Positions 59,889 through 64,000 of a DNA stretch of 64,000 bases are shown in pieces. Under the pieces are notes generated by a model. It was not told the origin of the DNA and made no database searches. It saw only the letters and a list, made by a program, of their open reading frames with translations. Position numbers and translations under genes: made by a program. Within the stretch, counting starts at the first letter, position 1. The number at the start of each line of letters is the position of its first letter. Source of the DNA: Pseudorasbora parva (lineage: Eukaryota > Chordata > Actinopteri > Cypriniformes > Gobionidae); the NCBI RefSeq assembly GCF_024679245.1, contig NC_090173.1, forward strand, positions 55,016,306 through 55,080,305, given 5' to 3'.

Positions 59889-60478
59889 GCACAATGCCAC
59901 ATATGTCACAAATTTTGTGGGAGCATGCAATTGGCATGCTGACTGCTGGAATGTCCACCAGAGCTGTTGCCCATGAATTCTCCTCTCTGGAGAAGCGTTC
60001 AGTCTCTCCTCATGTAAACAGAGAATCCTCCATGGTGTGGCACAACTGGCTTTTAAAGGGAATCTGAGAGAGGAGGTTTATTACACGTTACGCCTAAAAC
60101 ATTTTGTCTTGACAAATTTAACAACTTCATTCTATCTTGTAGTTATTATTTTTACTTTTTTAAGTACACTTATTTCTTCACACACATTGGCATCTTCGAG
60201 GTAGTATGAATAATCTCATTAACATGCGTACATGTTCAAATTTAGAGTAACAAGTCAGTTTTGGGGTGGAATCACTTGAGCAAATAGTACATAGGTGGAA
60301 CTGAATTGGATATTTTCTTGCACACAGTGCTGTTAACCCACACAGAAACAGATAAACATCTGACAATTATCCCACTGTACAAGTAAACTATAAGCATTAT
60401 GTTAAACTCACTTAAGGAAAACTTTCAGTATAAAAACTATATAGTATAGCAACAGTATAGTAAAAACTATAAAACTAT

Positions 60479-60988
60479 AGTGTCAAACCAAAAATGATTC
60501 AGACACCAGATGATATATTAGTGTGTGCAGGACACTATAGGTAATTTATGTAAGTGAGGAGAGCAAAATAAAGCAAACTGTGACATATTATACCCACAAA
60601 TTCTTCATACAGTGAGTATCAGTAAAGATATGGGTCTAAAATGATTCGGACACACTGACCTGACCATGTCTTGCCGAAGTGTTTTCTCTTTAACCGCTAA
60701 TGTGACCTTTGACACCACAAACTGAACAAAATGAAGCATTGCTTGCTCATTGGTTGAGCTAAAATGGTCTAATCTAATTGTCCTTTAATTGAACAGCTGA
60801 TTGGTGGATTGTAATCCATTACACACCTTTCTATCAAAGTTATCTGACATTATCAAGATGAGTTTGTTCTGACAGTTTAACTCTGAGCTCTTGTCATATT
60901 TTATTAACATTTTCTAAAATATAGCGAATAAACTGTGATCATGTGAGAAAATGTTGAAGGTGTCTGAATACATTTCGGTTTGACTGTA
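60479..60988. mobile_element. Short Tc1/mariner-type inverted-repeat element
   Basis: agtgtcaaaccaaaaatgat ... gattcagacacc at the left and ggtgtctgaatacatttcgg then tttgactgta at the right are inverse copies, with TA at the ends. About 510 bp, no transposase. Confidence 0.6.
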
Positions 60989-61430
60989 ATTCAGAGTGTA
61001 CTTTCATTAACTAAATAGTGAGCTTGAAGTCCATAGCTAGTAAACTAACATTATACCTATAAGTTAATTTATAGTATAGTTCACAGTTTATAGTTCAAAT
61101 AGAAAAGAGTAACTTGTAAACTAGTTGTGTGCTAAAAGTCTACTGCTGTTATTTTTAGTTTTGAAAGAGTACGCAATGATTTTAACATACTTACTGCATA
61201 AAGTATACCTGGAAAATATTCTTGCACATTTATGAAAATGACCCTGAAGTATAGTTTTCTTTTGTAAGGGGTTTTCTTAAAAGAATGAAAAAGCATTTTT
61301 TTATACGGCTGTATACGAGGATGTTTGTGATGAAAATGCGGTCTAAGAAGGCAGCTCACTAGGTTTTGGAAAAGGTTTTTAAGTTTATTGTTTGGTATAG
61401 TTTTGTGAATGCAGTGTGTGTTTCTGTCAG

Positions 61431-61523
61431 GCATCAGAGGTGATTGAGGATTTGGAACAGACTGTGATTCACCTCAAACAGCAGATACAGGAAGCGGAAA
61501 ACAGGAGACAGAGACAGCTCAGG
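61431..61523 (+). CDS. cep112: cep112 exon 11 of window, coiled coil
   Basis: Thirty-one codons (ASEVIEDLEQTVIHLKQQIQ through NRRQRQLR), phase 0 at both ends, acceptor tctgtcag and donor gtcagt. The exon begins GCATC, the same five bases that begin the upstream intron. Helical and Gln/Glu rich, matching the CEP112 segment after the conserved HSLSA-KA motif. Confidence 0.92.
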
Positions 61524-62079
61524 GTCAGTAGCTCACGCTTGCATCCCTGCACCTGTGTCTAATGTGGATGTTCATACTGTTGGTTGCTTTCGTTATTAGA
61601 GGGATTCACAATTAATTGAGTAACAAACACAGTAACGGACATCTGGTTGTTGTATTTCGCAGGGCCAATCCTTAAAAAAGTAAAATTTCAATTGACAGTC
61701 ACAGTTTGCTGCCAACTCTCAATGAAAATGAACCATCAGTTGTTTTGTCATGCAAATCATTCAGTGTGATCGACCCTATGTGCCTCAGGAAATCTCATTC
61801 CTGGTCTTATTATGACCCGTTCTTCAGTGCATGCTGTCCCAGAGAAATCTAATTTGTCTTATAATATCTTATCTGTATGTAATAACTTGCTTTTATTTAA
61901 TATCAGATTTCATTGGTGATTTCAAATAGGAAATTTAATTCAATCGTAAGCTTGACGAGCTTTGGAGACTCCGATGTTTCCCCATTCAAAGAGAGAGGTT
62001 GCACTTGCATGCCTAGGAGGCAATACAAAGATGGCCACCGAGGCAAATGACTTGTCTTAAAGGGACTTTGATTAAACCT

Positions 62080-62230
62080 CACGGTTGATTCTAATCGTAT
62101 GAATGTAACATTAGGATGTATTAGGACTTTTCAGATATTCTATCAACCACAACAATGCACCGTGCACACAAATATTGGGTATTTTTCTGTCCTTAAAGAC
62201 GTCACCATGTACCCTTTTGTTTGTCAATTC
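62080..62230. repeat. Repeat shared with 58140-58275
   Basis: aatgtaacattaggatgtat and caaatattgggtatttttct occur in both places in the same orientation, with about 15-20% difference by eye. Class unknown. Confidence 0.5.
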
Positions 62231-62369
62231 CTTTCCTCCAACCACTTATCACATTTATCACCATCCAAATCCTCATGTATAAAATCAAGCTCTACCTTTT
62301 TTTCTTCATATGCCACTTTAATGGTTTGCGATTGTCCTGCCATGTTGACTTTAGATGTGAATGACAAAA

Positions 62370-62757
62370 TGTGACCCTGGACCACAAAACCAGTCATAAG
62401 GGTACATTTTTTTGAAATTGAGATTTATACATCATTAGAATAAATAATCGTTTTACATTGATGTGTGGTTTGTTAGGATAAGAGCCGAACTATTATAAAA
62501 TCTGGAATCTGAGGGTGCAAAAAAAATCTAAATATTTAGAAAATCACCTTTAAAGTTGTCCAAATGAAGTCCTTAGCAATGCATATTACTACTACTGATA
62601 CATTTCTGAAATATATACGCTAGGAAATTTACAAAATATATCCATGGAACATGATCTTAATATCCTAATGAATTTTGACATGAAAGAAAACAGTTTTAAT
62701 TTTGACCTATACAATGTATTGTTGGCTTTTGCCACAAATATACCCATGAGACTTTTG
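62370..62757. mobile_element. TGTGACCCTGGACC-family element, copy 2, right end lost
   Basis: Starts tgtgaccctggaccacaaaa with ccagtcataagggtac, and matches copy 1 (19864-20216) inside. The right terminal repeat is missing; the sequence passes into the polypyrimidine tract of the exon at 62777. Confidence 0.7.
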
Positions 62758-62776
62758 TTTGTTTTGTTTTGTTCAG

Positions 62777-62836
62777 GACCAAGAAAATAAGATGCAGCAG
62801 GAGATAACAGACCTGCAAAACATCACTGACAAAAAG
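62777..62836 (+). CDS. cep112: cep112 exon 12 of window (last visible)
   Basis: Twenty codons (DQENKMQQEITDLQNITDKK), phase 0 at both ends, acceptor tttgttcag and donor gtaatt. The polypyrimidine tract abuts a repeat of the TGTGACCCTGGACC family whose recognisable sequence ends about 20 bp before the exon. The remaining exons (roughly the C-terminal third of the protein) must lie beyond 64000. Confidence 0.9.
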
Positions 62837-62867
62837 GTAATTCATTCATTCACAAGCACAGTATTAT

Positions 62868-63140
62868 ATTTAAAGGCACAATATGTAAGATTTGGGGATT
62901 AAAATATCCAAAAACCACTAAAACAATGTTAGATATTTTGTCAACTTGTGTACTTACATTATCCCAAATGTTTCCAAGAATGTTTAAATCTAGAGAAATC
63001 AGCGATTTTAACCATCAATGACATCATACCCGCGTTACCCTCAATGTTTTATTTTGTCGAAACCATGTAAACACCAAAGACACTTTAATATATGATGAGT
63101 TTTATTAGACAGGTGAGCAACTGTTTGGATCATTGATGGA
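62868..63140. repeat. 'aggcacaatatgtaag' repeat
   Basis: Begins aggcacaatatgtaagattt after TTAA, with atatccaaaaaccactaaa, a repeat I associate with cyprinid genomes. No inverse end in the window. Confidence 0.45.
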
Positions 63141-63264
63141 CAGAAACTAATGATTGTTCTCCAGCTCAACACAGTTAGTCTTATTGTTTAAATCTGATGT
63201 TCTTGATTTACCGCACCGAGTGCCATGTTTTACCATGCCTAATATCGCTCTAGCTCACTGCAGT

Positions 63265-63600
63265 CAAGTCACCTTTATTTATACAGCACTTTTTACATTG
63301 CAGATTGTTTCAAAGCAGCTTCACAGTGATAACAGGAAAATACTGCAACATAATATAATTAAATATTTATTGTCTCCAACTGAGCAAGCCAAAAGCTTAA
63401 GACAACAGGGAGACGGTGGGAACGAACCAAAACTCCTTCAGGTGACAGAATGGAGAAAAAACCTTGGGAGAAACCAAGCTCAGTCGGGGTGCCAGTTCTC
63501 CTCTGGCCAAACGAACAAACAGTGTATGATTATGATTCAGGCAACAAGATCTGAGGCATCATGCAGGAGACGGGCTTGTTGATGTGGCCATCATCTAGTT
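63265..63600 (+). repeat. Interspersed repeat ('caagtcacctttatttatac')
   Basis: Same family as 9246-9340 and the inverse of 25199-25260. The 142-codon frame across it is not a gene: it starts in unique sequence and runs through the repeat. Confidence 0.6.
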
Positions 63601-63769
63601 GACACGGTCTCTTGTCTCTTGTCGACACGGAGTGTGTCGGTTTGTCTAGGTGCAAGTGTGAACAAGTGTCTCATAGTAGCGCCGAGCGAATGCACAGAGT
63701 AGCATTATAACAACTTTAACAGATGTAGCTTGATGTAACTTTAATGTGTGTAAAATGATAAACACACTG

Positions 63770-64000
63770 TAAAAAAATTCTCTTCTTATTTAGTATTTTT
63801 TTAATGTGTTTGGACATTGGTCATTAATTAGGCTGTCCCTGACTTTAGTCAACTAAGAAGGTGTCGCACACCGGACGAGAAGCTCAGCGCCGCACCACGT
63901 CATGTCTTTAAGACACACACACCGGCGGCACCATTCGGTGTCTGTCCGTGGCGCCCAGCTACGACTCAGGGTGCTATTCAAAATCCACAGAGCGCCATTT
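63770..64000. repeat. Truncated repeats at the window edge
   Basis: 63779 carries the end of the middle foldback family (ttctcttcttatttagtat). From about 63830 a hAT-like end (taggctgtccctgac) leads into CpG-rich sequence resembling 58450-58565. Cut by the window end. Confidence 0.4.

Noticed and set aside
63154..63582. 142-codon plus-strand frame
   Set aside because: Two thirds of it lies in an interspersed repeat also present at 9.2 kb and 25.2 kb, and the start is in unrelated sequence.

Overview
The window is vertebrate nuclear DNA, almost certainly from a cyprinid-type teleost fish. It has spliced exons with GT-AG introns, no bacterial-style gene packing, long CA, TA and AG microsatellites, and a dense load of fish transposons: Tc1-like, hAT-like, L2/CR1-type LINEs, a 5S-rRNA-derived SINE, and short inverted-repeat elements of kinds common in zebrafish and carp. 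The species cannot be named from the sequence.

Only one host gene is supported. Twelve consecutive + strand exons between 16306 and 62836 join in frame into 390 codons. They encode the middle of a long coiled-coil protein that I recognise as CEP112 (CCDC46), a centrosomal protein. The gene is open at both ends: the first visible exon starts with the last base of a split codon, and the last ends on a complete codon followed by a donor. Coding sequence is under 2% of the window, and introns run from about 0.4 to 11.6 kb. Eleven of the twelve donors are GT. The donor after 57214 reads GC, and it is the only junction there that keeps the frame.

Layout. 1-5243: nested mobile DNA (a hAT remnant with a BED zinc finger, a LINE split by a THAP-encoding element, a second LINE with a reverse transcriptase reading frame on the minus strand, and a terminal-inverted-repeat element). 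5244-16305: two Tc1-like copies, a foldback element, an L2-type LINE tail and microsatellites; no exon found. 16306-26114: cep112 exons 1-4 of this window, with four foldback elements in the introns; one of these (21152-23242) is an element within an element within an element. 26115-37721: a large intron with a rearranged Tc1 copy, several inverted-repeat elements and a TA-rich array. 37722-48384: exons 5-8, a tandem array of about 195-bp units at 40.1-41.5 kb, a 5S-derived SINE and a hAT-like element. 48385-64000: exons 9-12 with more hAT, Tc1 and TTAA-flanked elements.

Much of the sequence outside exons is transposon wreckage, and several insertions can be ordered in time from target-site duplications. 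I found no convincing new multi-gene system. The most unusual objects are the triple-nested foldback, the group of elements flanked by TTAA, and the GC-AG intron.
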